From JARYMI01 sp037444845 (GTDB lineage: Bacteria > Acidobacteriota > Aminicenantia > Aminicenantales > UBA8522): a stretch of DNA of 64,000 nucleotides. The stretch spans positions 1 to 64,000 of the forward strand of contig JBBILQ010000001.1 of the NCBI GenBank assembly GCA_037444845.1, read 5' to 3'. Below, one piece after another: positions 24,431 through 33,560 of the stretch (positions within the stretch are counted from its first letter, which is position 1; each line of letters starts with the position of its first letter). Below the pieces are notes generated by a model. It worked only from the letters and a program-made list of their open reading frames with translations. It did not search any database and was not told where the DNA came from. Made by a program: the position numbers and the translations under genes.

Positions 24431-25690
24431 ATGGACGAAACGCTTAAAGAGAAGACGGACAGCGTCATCAAGTGCAATTTCTGCAGCCGAACCCAGGCTC
24501 AGGCGAAAAAGCTGATCGCCGGGCCAAAAGGCGTCTATATTTGTGATAGCTGTATAGAAGTTGCTCATTCCATTATACATACAGATAAACTGAGAGACGA
24601 TGCCGCAAAGCGCAAGAGGGCTGATTTCCTGACCCCCCAGCAGATTAAGCTCGCCCTTGACGAGTACATCATCGGCCAGGAAAAGGCCAAGAAAAAAATA
24701 TCCGTGGCCGTCTACAACCACTACAAAAGGATCAAGTTGAGGAAGAGTTTTTCCGACGTCGAGGTTGCCAAAAGCAACATCCTTCTCATCGGGCCAACCG
24801 GCACGGGCAAAACCCTGATGGCCCAGACGCTGGCAAAAATCCTTTCCGTGCCTTTCGCCATCGCCGATGCCACTACCCTGACGGAGGCGGGCTACGTAGG
24901 GGAGGACGTCGAAAATGTCGTCCTCAAGCTTTTCCAGGCGTCCCAGGGCGATATTGAGAAGACTCAACGGGGCATCGTCTACATCGACGAGATCGACAAG
25001 ATCAGCCGAAAGAGCGACAGCCCCTCTATTACCCGCGATGTTTCCGGCGAGGGTGTCCAGCAGGCCCTGCTCAAAATCATCGAAGGAACGGCGACCAACA
25101 TCCCTCCCCAGGGAGGCCGCAAGCATCCCTACCAGGAATTTATCCCGATTGACACGACCGACATCCTGTTTATTTGCGGCGGCGCTTTTATCGGGCTGGA
25201 TAAAATCATCGCTCAGAGAATCGGGAAAACGGCTGTCGGTTTCAAGGCCGAGCTCAAGACAAAAAAAAGAGAGGGCCCCGGAGATGTCTTCAACGAACTC
25301 ATTCCTCAGGACCTCATCAAGTACGGTCTCATCCCTGAACTCGTCGGTCGGATTCCTGTTGTCGCCGTGTTTGATGACCTGGATATCAGCGATCTGGTGG
25401 CGATCCTCTCCAAGCCCAAAAACGCCATCGTCAAACAGTTCCAGAAGCTTTTCGAAATGGAGGGCGTTGAGCTCGAGTTTGCTGAAGACGCCCTTGTGGC
25501 CATCGCCCAGAAATCTCTCCAGAAAAAGTTAGGGGCGAGGGGCCTGAGGACGATCATCGAGGATCTCATGCTTGATCTCATGTATGACCTCCCCTCATCC
25601 AAGAAAGCGACCAAGATTGAGGTCTCAAGAAAAATGGTGGAAGAGGACGGACAGGCCTTCGAACGACTAAAAAGAGCAGTGGGAGAATAG
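24431..25690 (+). CDS. clpX: ATP-dependent Clp protease ATP-binding subunit ClpX
   Basis: A 419-residue AAA+ unfoldase. Zinc-binding domain at the N-terminus (CNFCSRTQ and CDSCIE), Walker A GPTGTGKTLMAQTLA, pore loop GYVGEDVENV, Walker B VYIDEIDKI, sensor region ending VGRIPVVAVFDDL and C-terminal GARGLRTIIEDLMLDLMY. I prefer ATG 24431, which gives the usual short leader before the zinc domain; an in-frame ATG at 24404 would add 9 residues. AAGGA sits very close to 24431, so the start is not certain. It delivers substrates to ClpP. Confidence 0.95.
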   Translation: MDETLKEKTDSVIKCNFCSRTQAQAKKLIAGPKGVYICDSCIEVAHSIIHTDKLRDDAAKRKRADFLTPQQIKLALDEYIIGQEKAKKKISVAVYNHYKRIKLRKSFSDVEVAKSNILLIGPTGTGKTLMAQTLAKILSVPFAIADATTLTEAGYVGEDVENVVLKLFQASQGDIEKTQRGIVYIDEIDKISRKSDSPSITRDVSGEGVQQALLKIIEGTATNIPPQGGRKHPYQEFIPIDTTDILFICGGAFIGLDKIIAQRIGKTAVGFKAELKTKKREGPGDVFNELIPQDLIKYGLIPELVGRIPVVAVFDDLDISDLVAILSKPKNAIVKQFQKLFEMEGVELEFAEDALVAIAQKSLQKKLGARGLRTIIEDLMLDLMYDLPSSKKATKIEVSRKMVEEDGQAFERLKRAVGE

Positions 25691-25691
25691 G

Positions 25692-28121
25692 ATGAGCCAT
25701 GAAATGAACAGCGGCACAGAAATGATCCGGAACATCCCGCTTATCCCGTTGCGAGACCTGGTCATCTTCCCTTCAACGTTGGTGCCGTTCATCATCGGGA
25801 GGCCGTCTTCTATCCAGGCGCTGGATAAAGCCGCAGAAAAAGATAAAATGATCTTCCTCTCCGCCCAAATGAATGCCTCATTGGACAACCCTTCGCCCAA
25901 AGATATCTATTCCCTGGGAGTCACCGCCAAGATTATCCGGACGGTCAAATCCGACGAGAAGAATGTTAAGGTCATTGTCGAGGCGAAGAAAAGGGCGCGG
26001 GTCATCGAGTACCTGAGCACTTTTCCGTATTATCAAGTCCTGGCAAAAGTCATCCGGGAAATAGAGGACAACAGCCCGGAAATAAAAGAACTCCTGAAAA
26101 GGGTTCTGGCCTTGTTTGAGGATTACCTGAAAGTCAACCAGAATGCCAACATCGAGTCCATCATCCCTGCCTTGAGGGACACGACTCCGGAGAGAACGAG
26201 TGATATCATCTCTTCCCATCTCTACCTGCCTCTCGAGGAAAAGCAGAACCTGTTGGAGACCATCAGCCCTCTCGAAAGGATCCGTCGTTTGAACTACCTT
26301 CTGGAGAACGAAATCCTGAAGATCCATTCAAAACTTCGGCGCGAGGGTTTCAAGCACGAGCGGCAGAAAGTCTCGGGCAAGGACAGCCGTCAGAATATTT
26401 TCCCTGCCGGCCCCGGGTCGCGCAAAGAAGACCAGCCGAACGAAATCGAGGAACTCAAGCAAAAAGTCAAAAAGGCCAATATGCCTTCCGACGCCGAAGA
26501 AAAAGCCCTTAAGGAGATAGAAAGGCTGGAAACGATGCCGCCGATGTCGGCCGAGGCAACCGTCTGCCGGAACTACTTAGACTGGCTGATTTCCCTTCCG
26601 TGGAATAAAAAGAGTCGCGAGAAAAGAGACCTCAAGGAAGCCGAGAGGATTCTCGAAGAAGACCACTACGGGCTGGAAAAAGTCAAAGAAAGGATCATAG
26701 AGTATCTTTCCATCAGGCAGTTAGTCAAGCATCCCAAGGGCGTCATCCTGGGACTCATTGGCCCGCCTGGAGTAGGGAAGAGTTCACTCGGCCGTTCGAT
26801 TGCCCGGGCCACCGGCAGACAGTTCGTCCGGCTATCGCTTGGCGGCGTTCGCGACGAGGCTGAGATTCGGGGACACCGCCGGACTTATATCGGCGCTTAT
26901 CCGGGCCGGATCATCCAGATGGTTAAAAGGGCCGGCACCAAAAATCCGGTGTTCCTGCTCGATGAAGTCGATAAGATGAGCATGGATTTCAGGGGCGACC
27001 CGGCGTCGGCCTTGATGGAAGTCCTCGACCCTGAGCAAAACAGCACATTTCTTGACCATTACATCGACACCGATTTCGACCTCTCTCAGGTCATGTTTAT
27101 CGTCACGGCCAACATGCTCGAGCCGATTCCTCGCCCTCTTGTCGACCGCATGGAAGTCATCCGCCTCCCAGGCTACACCGAGGATGAAAAGCTGCAGATC
27201 GCAAAGAAATTCTTGATTCCCAAACAGATGAAAGCGCACGGCCTGAAGCCCGCCAACTTGAAGATAATCGATCAGGCGCTCCAGAAGATCATCCGCGAGT
27301 ACACGAGAGAGGCCGGGGTCCGAAACCTGGAAAGAGAGGTCACGTCGATCTGCCGCAAGCTCGTCAAGAAGGTTGTCCAAAAAGGTAAAGACCACCGCGA
27401 AAGAGTCACGCCGAAGAACCTCGAAGCCTACCTGGGAATCCCCAGGTACAGGCGTTCAGAGATCGATAAGAAGGACGAAATCGGCGCCGCCATCGGCATG
27501 GCCTGGACAGAGTTTGGCGGCGAGCTTTTGACCTTCGAATCAACCAAGGTCCACGGCAAGGGGAATTTCACGCTGACGGGGCAGTTGGGCGAAATCATGC
27601 AGGAATCGGCCCAGGCTGCCTTCAGCTATGTCAGGGGAAAAATCTACGAGCTGAACATCGTCAAGGACCTCCACAAGAATTTTGATATTCATATTCATGT
27701 CCCTGAAGGTTCCACGCCCAAAGAAGGGCCTTCAGCGGGAATCACCATCGCCACATCAATCATCTCCCTTCTGACCGAAATCCCGGTGAACAGAAGGATT
27801 GCCATGAGCGGGGAGATCACCCTCAAGGGGAGAGTCCTCCCTGTCGGCGGGATAAAAGAAAAACTCCTGGCGGCCCACAGGGAAGGAATCCGTGAAGCGA
27901 TTATTCCCATCGATAATAAGCCGGACCTCAAGGATGTCCCCATGGTGATCAAAAAGGATTTGCGCATCCATCTCGTTGAAACGATGGACGAAGTCCTTAA
28001 GATAGTCCTGACCAAAGATCTTCCTCAGAAACCCCCAAAGGAGAAGATGATCTTGGCCCAGGAGCTTCCCCAGGAAGGGGAGGAGGGCAAGGGTCCGGCC
28101 GAACCTCCCTTCCCGCATTGA
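25692..28121 (+). CDS. lon: ATP-dependent protease Lon
   Basis: An 809-residue Lon. N-terminal substrate-binding domain (IPLIPLRDLVIFPSTLVPF), coiled region, AAA+ module with Walker A GPPGVGKSSLG, SLGGVRDEAEIRGHRRTYIG, and Walker B PVFLLDEVDKM, then the protease domain with the Ser-Lys dyad: serine in PKEGPSAGITIATS and lysine in VGGIKEKLLAAHREG. The tail after about 780 is low complexity. ATG is 1 nt after the clpX stop, with GGAG upstream, so it is co-transcribed with clpX. Confidence 0.96.
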   Translation: MSHEMNSGTEMIRNIPLIPLRDLVIFPSTLVPFIIGRPSSIQALDKAAEKDKMIFLSAQMNASLDNPSPKDIYSLGVTAKIIRTVKSDEKNVKVIVEAKKRARVIEYLSTFPYYQVLAKVIREIEDNSPEIKELLKRVLALFEDYLKVNQNANIESIIPALRDTTPERTSDIISSHLYLPLEEKQNLLETISPLERIRRLNYLLENEILKIHSKLRREGFKHERQKVSGKDSRQNIFPAGPGSRKEDQPNEIEELKQKVKKANMPSDAEEKALKEIERLETMPPMSAEATVCRNYLDWLISLPWNKKSREKRDLKEAERILEEDHYGLEKVKERIIEYLSIRQLVKHPKGVILGLIGPPGVGKSSLGRSIARATGRQFVRLSLGGVRDEAEIRGHRRTYIGAYPGRIIQMVKRAGTKNPVFLLDEVDKMSMDFRGDPASALMEVLDPEQNSTFLDHYIDTDFDLSQVMFIVTANMLEPIPRPLVDRMEVIRLPGYTEDEKLQIAKKFLIPKQMKAHGLKPANLKIIDQALQKIIREYTREAGVRNLEREVTSICRKLVKKVVQKGKDHRERVTPKNLEAYLGIPRYRRSEIDKKDEIGAAIGMAWTEFGGELLTFESTKVHGKGNFTLTGQLGEIMQESAQAAFSYVRGKIYELNIVKDLHKNFDIHIHVPEGSTPKEGPSAGITIATSIISLLTEIPVNRRIAMSGEITLKGRVLPVGGIKEKLLAAHREGIREAIIPIDNKPDLKDVPMVIKKDLRIHLVETMDEVLKIVLTKDLPQKPPKEKMILAQELPQEGEEGKGPAEPPFPH

Positions 28122-28298
28122 TGAAAAGCCGAGATCGAGCACGCCAATTCGTTTCAGGACGATAAATGAAGCGACATCAGCTTGAATGACAGAACAATAA
28201 CCGAAGTTGAGGTTATCAGGACAAGAGAAAACCGGGACGCCCTGTGATGTCAATGTCATCGGGAAAAAACGAAAAAATGAGCCAAGGAGACGAATGAG

Positions 28299-29579
28299 AT
28301 GAAAGAGTACAGTCTGGTTGAACTCGAAGAAAAAGAGAAGAAGGAGCTTCAAAAAATTGCAGGCCAAGCCGGCGTGGAAGATGAGGAAATTGACGACGCC
28401 AGCAAGCACAACCTGATTTTCAGGATTCTTGAGGCCCAGGCCAAAAAGAATGGGCTGCTGTTTTCAGAGGGTGTGTTGGAATGTCTGGAAGACGGGTTCG
28501 GCTTTCTCCGGGCGCCTGAGTTCAGTTATCTGCCGAGCCAGGACGACATCTACGTTTCTCCTTCGCAGATAAGGAAATTCCAGCTCCGCACGGGCGACAC
28601 CATATCGGGCATCGTCCGGCCTCCAAAAAACGGCGAGAAATACTTCGCCCTGATCAAGATCGAAGCCATCAATTTCACTCACCCGGATGTTTTGCAGGAC
28701 ATGAGACGGAACGTTCACTTTGAGCACCTGACCCCGCTCTATCCCTTCGAGAAGATCAGCCTGGAAGACGGGAATGCCAAGAACATGAACGCCCGGATCA
28801 TGGACCTCCTGACTCCGATTGGCAAGGGGCAGAGGGGGCTTATCGTCTCTCCGCCGCGGGCCGGGAAAACAACGCTGCTCAAGACGATCGCCAAGTCGAT
28901 CGAGAAAAACCACCCCGAAATCTTCCTCATTGTCCTCCTCGTCGCAGAGCGACCGGAAGAAGTCACGGATTTTCAGAGAAGCGTTAACGGTGAAGTCGTC
29001 GCCTCGACTTTTGATGAGCCCCCGGCAAGAAACGCTCAAGTGGCGAATATCGTCCTCGAAAAAGCCAAGAGGCTGGTGGAAATAAAAAGAGACGTTACCA
29101 TTTTGCTCGACAGCGTGACCAGGTTGGCCAGAGCGCACAACGCCATCATCCCGCCATCGGGCAAGGTATTGTCAGGCGGAATCGACGCTAATGCGTTGAA
29201 CAAACCTAAGAAATTCTTCGGTTCAGCCAGGAAAGTCGAGGAAGGGGGAAGCCTGACCATCGTGGCGACTGCCCTCGTTGATACAGGAAGCCGCATGGAT
29301 GATGTCATTTTCGAAGAATTTAAGGGGACGGGGAACATGGAGATCAACCTGGACCGCAGGTTGGTGGACAAACGTCTTTTCCCGGCGATTGACATCAACA
29401 GGTCAGCCACGAGAAAAGAGGAGTTGCTCATCGAAGAAGCAGACCTCAACCGGATCTGGATTCTGAGGAAAGTCTTGAGCCAGCTCTCTGAAGTAGAAGC
29501 GATGGAGCTTTTGGTCGAAAAACTGGGTAAGACCAAGAAAAACTCGGACTTCCTGAACGCCATGAGCAAAGGGCTGTAA
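28299..29579 (+). CDS. rho: Transcription termination factor Rho
   Basis: A 426-residue hexameric RNA helicase. N-terminal helix bundle, RNA-binding cold-shock-like domain with EDGFGFLRAPEFSYLPSQDDIYVSPSQIRKF, and the RecA-like ATPase core with SPPRAGKTTLLKTIA (Walker A), VLLVAERPEEVTDFQR, VTILLDSVTRLARAHN (Walker B), GGIDANALNKPKKFFGSARKVEEGGSLT, and the C-terminal LIEEADLNRIWILRKVLSQL. Full length. The 177-nt gap before it (28122-28298) holds a small hairpin (ATAACC 28197-28202 with GGTTAT 28211-28216) and no recognised promoter or riboswitch. A clear intrinsic terminator follows the gene. Confidence 0.96.
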   Translation: MKEYSLVELEEKEKKELQKIAGQAGVEDEEIDDASKHNLIFRILEAQAKKNGLLFSEGVLECLEDGFGFLRAPEFSYLPSQDDIYVSPSQIRKFQLRTGDTISGIVRPPKNGEKYFALIKIEAINFTHPDVLQDMRRNVHFEHLTPLYPFEKISLEDGNAKNMNARIMDLLTPIGKGQRGLIVSPPRAGKTTLLKTIAKSIEKNHPEIFLIVLLVAERPEEVTDFQRSVNGEVVASTFDEPPARNAQVANIVLEKAKRLVEIKRDVTILLDSVTRLARAHNAIIPPSGKVLSGGIDANALNKPKKFFGSARKVEEGGSLTIVATALVDTGSRMDDVIFEEFKGTGNMEINLDRRLVDKRLFPAIDINRSATRKEELLIEEADLNRIWILRKVLSQLSEVEAMELLVEKLGKTKKNSDFLNAMSKGL

Positions 29580-29599
29580 TTTCCCCAGAAACGAGGGGT

Positions 29600-29634
29600 G
29601 GCGCGGGCAAAGTCCGCGCCATATTTTGATTTTT
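29600..29634 (+). terminator. Intrinsic terminator of rho
   Basis: Stem GGCGCGG (29600-29606) with CCGCGCC (29614-29620), plus one closing G-T pair, loop CAAAG, followed by ATATTTTGATTTTT. It lies 20 nt after the rho stop codon. Confidence 0.75.
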
Positions 29635-29650
29635 CCCAAATAAATATTTG

Positions 29651-29812
29651 CTAGCCTGATCTATTCACAAAATGATACGATAAAACGCCCCCTCCCCTGG
29701 CGGGAGGGGATAGAGGGGAGGGGGAATCTTTGAATGATCCCCCTCACCCCGACCCTCTCCCACATGGGGAGAGGGGATTTTTTCCTTTCATTTCGTGAAT
29801 AGTCCAGGCTAG
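29651..29812. mobile_element. 154-bp MITE-like inverted-repeat element, copy 1
   Basis: Core at 29655-29808, base-for-base identical to copy 2 at 35605-35758 by eye. The ends are imperfect terminal inverted repeats of about 21 nt: CCTGATCTATTCAC and its partner GTGAATAGTCCAGG, running into AAAATGA/TCATTT. CTAG flanks both sides (29651-29654 and 29809-29812), consistent with a 4-bp target duplication. The interior has two GC-rich hairpins (CCCCTCCC-CTGGC-GGGAGGGG and CCCTCTCCC-ACATG-GGGAGAGGG). No coding capacity, so any transposase would act in trans. It sits between the rho terminator and parB. Confidence 0.8.
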
Positions 29813-30104
29813 TTTCTCTGCTATATAAGCTTGACATATTTGTAATCTAGGAATAGAAGCATAAACCGATAGAGGGAGCGGAAGGGTATTTTTGGGTAGA
29901 TATCTCAAGAAAACGAACAAGAAAGACCAGAAACCGAAGAAAGAAGAGAAAAAGGAAAATAATATTGCGTCGCATAAGGGTTATTATGTCAACTTTAATA
30001 TTTTTTTACAAAAAGGCTACGCTTAATTCAGACAGAAGATACCATTCTTCTCAGGTTCTAGATTAATGACGCGAGATTCGCCCGCCTGCCTTTTGGGCGC
30101 CGCG
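29813..30104. other. AT-rich intergenic region between element copy 1 and parB
   Basis: About 290 nt, visibly more AT-rich than the flanks, with A- and T-runs. It includes a TTGACA (about 29831-29836) without a good -10, and GGAAGG followed by a TTG start with a Lys-rich reading frame that closes after 23 codons, too short to support as a gene. No RNA gene or terminator is recognised. It may be decayed sequence. Confidence 0.5.
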
Positions 30105-30941
30105 CTAAGGTTTAGATTTCAATTTAGAAACAATATCTTCAAGAACCTTGATAATTTCTTCTTTGGTGACAGAATATTTCTTGAACTCAATGCGAAGATG
30201 ATAATAATCGTTGTGTTGGGGGCTGTAACTAAATACGTAGGGCTTTCCTTTTTTGATTTTTCCTTTAATCTTCTTAGATAAATCGCGCGTATCTTCGCGG
30301 CGAAGCCCTCTTTGTCCGATTTCGTTGATGAGTCTTTCCATGTCTTCTTCTTTGTTTAGCTTTGCTATCTCTATGAGGGTGCTCCGGCTGGTGATGTCGA
30401 ACGACTGGCAAAGAGAGCGGAGATTTTTTGGAATTTTGGCTACGTTGATGATTTCCGTGATTGTTGACCGGGCTTTACCGATTTTTTCGGCAAGCTGGCC
30501 GTGGTTATAGCCATAAATATCGATAAGCGCATTCAAGCCGTCAGCTTCTTCGAACACATCCAGGTCTTTTCTTTGCAGGTTTTCAATAAGGGCAAGCTCA
30601 AGAGCTTCATTATCTTTCACGTTCATCTCAATACAGGGAATTTCGGTGAGGCCGGCATTTTTTGAGGCCACAAAGCGGCGCTCTCCAGCGATGATTTCAT
30701 AGCGGTCGTTCTTTGGACGAACAAGGATAGGTTCGAGGACTCCTTTGGCTCTTACAGAAGCGGTAAGCTCGTCAAGATTTCCCAATTCGTTGCGGGCCTG
30801 TTGAGGGTTGGGGTCAATTTTATTAAGAGAAATCATCCTGATGCGAGGCCCGGAAGCTCGTGAAGAAATAAGGTCGACAAAATGACCATCATGCCGCATG
30901 GCGATTGAATCAGGCAACCCGGAGCGTTTAGTTTTCTGCAC
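30105..30941 (-). CDS. parB: ParB-family DNA partition protein
   Basis: A 278-residue CTPase/DNA-binding partition protein. The ParB/Srx domain is seen in IRMISLNKIDPNPQQARNE, EPILVRPKNDRYEIIAGERRFVASKNAG and ALIENLQRKDLDVFEEADGL, then the HTH NHGQLAEKIGKARSTITEII, and a basic linker followed by a C-terminal dimerization segment. The GERR box is GERRFVASKNAG rather than the usual GERRWRAAKLAG. It overlaps parA by 14 nt and follows it in the operon. The DNA is more AT-rich than the flanks, and no gidB is beside it. A consensus parS (TGTTTCACGTGAAACA type) is not visible nearby. Confidence 0.93.
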   Translation of the reverse strand: MQKTKRSGLPDSIAMRHDGHFVDLISSRASGPRIRMISLNKIDPNPQQARNELGNLDELTASVRAKGVLEPILVRPKNDRYEIIAGERRFVASKNAGLTEIPCIEMNVKDNEALELALIENLQRKDLDVFEEADGLNALIDIYGYNHGQLAEKIGKARSTITEIINVAKIPKNLRSLCQSFDITSRSTLIEIAKLNKEEDMERLINEIGQRGLRREDTRDLSKKIKGKIKKGKPYVFSYSPQHNDYYHLRIEFKKYSVTKEEIIKVLEDIVSKLKSKP

Positions 30942-31692
30942 GTTGGATAATCTCCTCAGCTATTTTTCTGTATTGATAGGCTCCAACAGAATTGGGGGCA
31001 TACGTGAATATGGATTCTTTATACGCAGGGCTTTCTTCAAGCTTAACGCTTTTAGAGACGAGCGTTTTGAAGACGAGATTGCCAAAGACTTTGCGAATTC
31101 TCTTGACGACGTCTTTTGAAATGTTGGTCCTCTTATCATGAAGCGTGATTAAAATCCCGAGGATGCGCAATTCCGGGTTGGCCACTCTTTTTACTTTATC
31201 GACCGTCTCGATGAGGTCGTCCGTCCCTTCCAGGCAAAGATAGGAAGACTGGATGGGAATCAAAATATGAGTTGCAGCAACAAGAGAGTTGAGGGTGATG
31301 AGCCCGAGGGTCGGCGGGGTATCAATGACGATATGCGTATAATTTTCTCTTACCGGCTCAAGGATCTCCTTAAGGCGATAGTGACCGTCAATCTCGCCTA
31401 ACAATGATGGCTCAAGCTTGGCCATTGAAATCTTTGAGATGGCGATATCAAGCCCGGGTATGGTTGACCTAGAAATGATCGTTTCGATGTTCTCTTCTTG
31501 GCGCATCATGACATCATAGAGAGATTTCGAGAAGCAGCTCGGGTCATTCAGGACGGATATTGTGCTGTGGGCCTGGGGGTCTGTGTCAACAAGAAGCATC
31601 TTTTGGCCCATCAAAGCGAGAGCGGCCGAAATGTTGAGAGCCGTCGTCGTCTTCCCTACTCCGCCTTTCTGATTCGTGATCGCAATAATCAA
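30928..31692 (-). CDS. parA: ParA-family partition ATPase
   Basis: A 254-residue Walker-type ATPase partnering ParB in chromosome or plasmid segregation. Deviant Walker A NQKGGVGKTTTALN, Walker A' VDTDPQAH, and Walker B region HIVIDTPPTLGLITLNSL. I place the start at TTG 31692 because GGAGG lies 7 nt upstream and the protein then begins IIAITNQKGG as expected; more upstream starts would add about 22 residues unlike the family. Upstream on the minus strand lies a perfect 22-bp palindrome (31794-31815) that is a candidate operator or partition site. Confidence 0.93.
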   Translation of the reverse strand: MIIAITNQKGGVGKTTTALNISAALALMGQKMLLVDTDPQAHSTISVLNDPSCFSKSLYDVMMRQEENIETIISRSTIPGLDIAISKISMAKLEPSLLGEIDGHYRLKEILEPVRENYTHIVIDTPPTLGLITLNSLVAATHILIPIQSSYLCLEGTDDLIETVDKVKRVANPELRILGILITLHDKRTNISKDVVKRIRKVFGNLVFKTLVSKSVKLEESPAYKESIFTYAPNSVGAYQYRKIAEEIIQRAEN

Positions 31693-31793
31693 GAACAGCC
31701 TCCGTCCAGGGCGAGCGATTTTAAAAAATAGCATAATGAAAGAAAAAGAAAAAAGCAAGAAAATGAATAAGCAAAACTTGGAAGAAGTAGAAG

Positions 31794-31815
31794 AAATGTC
31801 GGCATGCCGACATTT
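31794..31815. promoter_or_regulatory. Perfect 22-bp palindrome between parA and the permease
   Basis: Half-site AAATGTCGGCA followed immediately by its exact reverse complement, with no spacer and no mismatch, in an otherwise AT-rich intergenic region. It lies about 100 nt upstream of the parA start and about 135 nt before the permease ATG. Too short and loop-free to be a terminator hairpin; the symmetry suits a dimeric DNA-binding protein such as an autorepressor or a non-canonical ParB site. Confidence 0.6.
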
Positions 31816-31907
31816 AGTTAAATAGATGAAAATAAAGTAGTTATATTATTTTAGAACGAGATAGAAGGCATGTGTTATGAAACATAATGATTGAAAAAAT
31901 AAATCGA

Positions 31908-31936
31908 TTGAAGGGAAAAAAGCGATCAAGTATAAT
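31908..31936 (+). promoter_or_regulatory. Predicted promoter of the APC permease
   Basis: TTGAAG (31908-31913), 17-nt spacer, TATAAT (31931-31936). The -10 ends 13 nt before the ATG at 31950, again predicting a very short leader with no Shine-Dalgarno. Confidence 0.6.
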
Positions 31937-31949
31937 CGGAAAAATCATC

Positions 31950-33362
31950 ATGAACAAACGGGCAGAGAGCGGGTCAAAACCGAGGTTCATCCAGAAGATG
32001 AACCTTATGGATTCGGTATTCCTGGTAATGGGTGCAGTCATTGGTTCTGGGATTTTCATGACCACGGGGTTTATCGCGGAGTTCGTTCCATCCGCTTTCA
32101 TGGTGTTGACCGTATGGCTGATAGGCGGAATAGTAACGCTTTGCGGCGCTTTATCCTTCGGTGAGCTGGGTTCGATGTTTCCTAAAGCAGGGGGGCAATT
32201 TGTTTACCTCAAAGAAGCTTACGGGGATTGGGCGGGATTCCTTTTTGGCTGGACATTTTTCTGGGTCATTGAGTGCGGCGGGATTGCCGCCCTGGCCGTC
32301 GGGTTTGCCGAATATGCGGGCTATTTCTTGCCCGGGCTCTCTCCCCAGGCCTCTTTAATAAAAGCAGAGATCGCGGGCATCCCATTGTCTCTTTCAGCTG
32401 GTCAATTCGTGGCGGTAGGGTCAATAGCAGTGCTTTCTGTCATAAATTATCTGGGGATAAAAAGCGGCATACTCGTCCAGAACTTCTTCACATTCTTGAG
32501 AATCGGCTGTCTGGCGGCCATTGTCTTAGGCGGTTGGTTTATCGGCAGCAAATCAGGCGTCAAGGATCTGGGTCAATTTTTTGCCTCCTCAGGGCCTCTC
32601 GACGTCAAATTCATGGGGTTGGCCTTGTTCGCGGTGCTCTGGACCTATGACGGCTGGTATTCGGTTAGCTGCGCCGCCGAAGAGATAAAAAACCCAAAGC
32701 GAAACATCCCGCTGAGTCTATTCCTGGGAACGGCAGCGGTTACGATTATTTATCTTCTAGTTAATATGGTCTATATCATGGCCGTGCCGATTGAACGGAT
32801 GAAGGGAGTCGCCCGCGTCGGAGAGCTGGTCGCAACCTCCCTATTCGGTCATAAAGGGGCTTTTTTGATCGCTGCGGGCATCACGGTGACAATATTCGGT
32901 TGCCTTAGCGCCACGATTCTCTACGGGCCAAGGGTTTATTATGCAATGGCCAAGGAACGTCTATTTTTCAAGCGCATGAGCTTCATTCATCAGCGTTTTA
33001 GGGTCCCCACCACAGCTATTACCTTCCAGGCGGTTTGGTCTTCGCTTCTCTGTCTGTCAGGGACATACCAGACGCTTTATGAATATGTCATCTTTGCGCT
33101 TGTTTTATTTTTTGCGGCAACCGGAGCTGCCGTCATCATTCTCAGAATAACGCAGCCTGAGAAACCCAGGCCTTACAGAACCTGGGGGTATCCCATCATC
33201 CCGGCGGTGTTTATAATCGTCAACCTGGCCATATTCCTGAACAGCATCCTCTCGCAGCCTTTCGAATCTGCTCTCGGGCTGGCCATTATCCTGGCAGGTG
33301 TCCCGGCCTATATTTTCTGGAGAAAAAGAAAGACGGCGGCTGCAGGCCAAGAGAACATGTGA
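31950..33362 (+). CDS. APC-superfamily amino acid permease
   Basis: A 470-residue inner-membrane transporter with about 12 hydrophobic segments. The first helix carries MDSVFLVMGAVIGSGIF, the APC signature (GSGIF), then GALSFGELGSMFPKAGGQFVYLKEAYG. The general plan resembles LAT-type amino acid exchangers; substrate cannot be assigned. Start chosen at ATG 31950 because a TTGAAG-N17-TATAAT promoter overlaps the codons that would follow an upstream in-frame ATG at 31887. It stands divergent from parA, with the palindrome between them. A hairpin lies just after the stop. Confidence 0.88.
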   Translation: MNKRAESGSKPRFIQKMNLMDSVFLVMGAVIGSGIFMTTGFIAEFVPSAFMVLTVWLIGGIVTLCGALSFGELGSMFPKAGGQFVYLKEAYGDWAGFLFGWTFFWVIECGGIAALAVGFAEYAGYFLPGLSPQASLIKAEIAGIPLSLSAGQFVAVGSIAVLSVINYLGIKSGILVQNFFTFLRIGCLAAIVLGGWFIGSKSGVKDLGQFFASSGPLDVKFMGLALFAVLWTYDGWYSVSCAAEEIKNPKRNIPLSLFLGTAAVTIIYLLVNMVYIMAVPIERMKGVARVGELVATSLFGHKGAFLIAAGITVTIFGCLSATILYGPRVYYAMAKERLFFKRMSFIHQRFRVPTTAITFQAVWSSLLCLSGTYQTLYEYVIFALVLFFAATGAAVIILRITQPEKPRPYRTWGYPIIPAVFIIVNLAIFLNSILSQPFESALGLAIILAGVPAYIFWRKRKTAAAGQENM

Positions 33363-33373
33363 AAAAGCCTATA

Positions 33374-33401
33374 TCCTATCAAATCTATAAATTAGATAGG
33401 A
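33374..33401. terminator. AT-rich stem-loop after the permease
   Basis: TCCTATC (33374-33380) pairs with GATAGGA (33395-33401) around a 14-nt AT-rich loop, 11 nt after the permease stop. It is followed by AAAA rather than a T-run on the plus strand, so it is a weak terminator candidate. Confidence 0.3.
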
Positions 33402-33560
33402 AAAATAGGAAATTAAAGAGCGGCTGCGACGACAACCTCCCTTCGAGAAACGCCTCGTCCTCTTGGAGGAGAGCAAAGAGCGAAAAAGTCAATGCGTTTT
33501 TTCCTTTTTTCAATTATAATATTTTTCAAGATTAAAGAACATACAAAAGGTGGCTCTGTC

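Noticed and set aside
24350..25126. A 258-codon minus-strand open frame
   Set aside because: Antisense to clpP and clpX, both unmistakable; no motif or start context.
28122..28298. Possible riboswitch or leader upstream of rho
   Set aside because: Only a 6-bp hairpin with an 8-nt loop; no conserved riboswitch core or promoter recognised.
29655..29808. CRISPR repeat or rRNA-type spacer interpretation of the repeated GC-rich hairpins
   Set aside because: Only two copies 6 kb apart, no regular spacers or cas genes, and terminal inverted repeats with flanking duplications fit a mobile element better.
29892..29963. Lys-rich small frame after GGAAGG upstream of parB
   Set aside because: Only 23 codons from a TTG start, low complexity, no homology signal; likely chance in AT-rich DNA.
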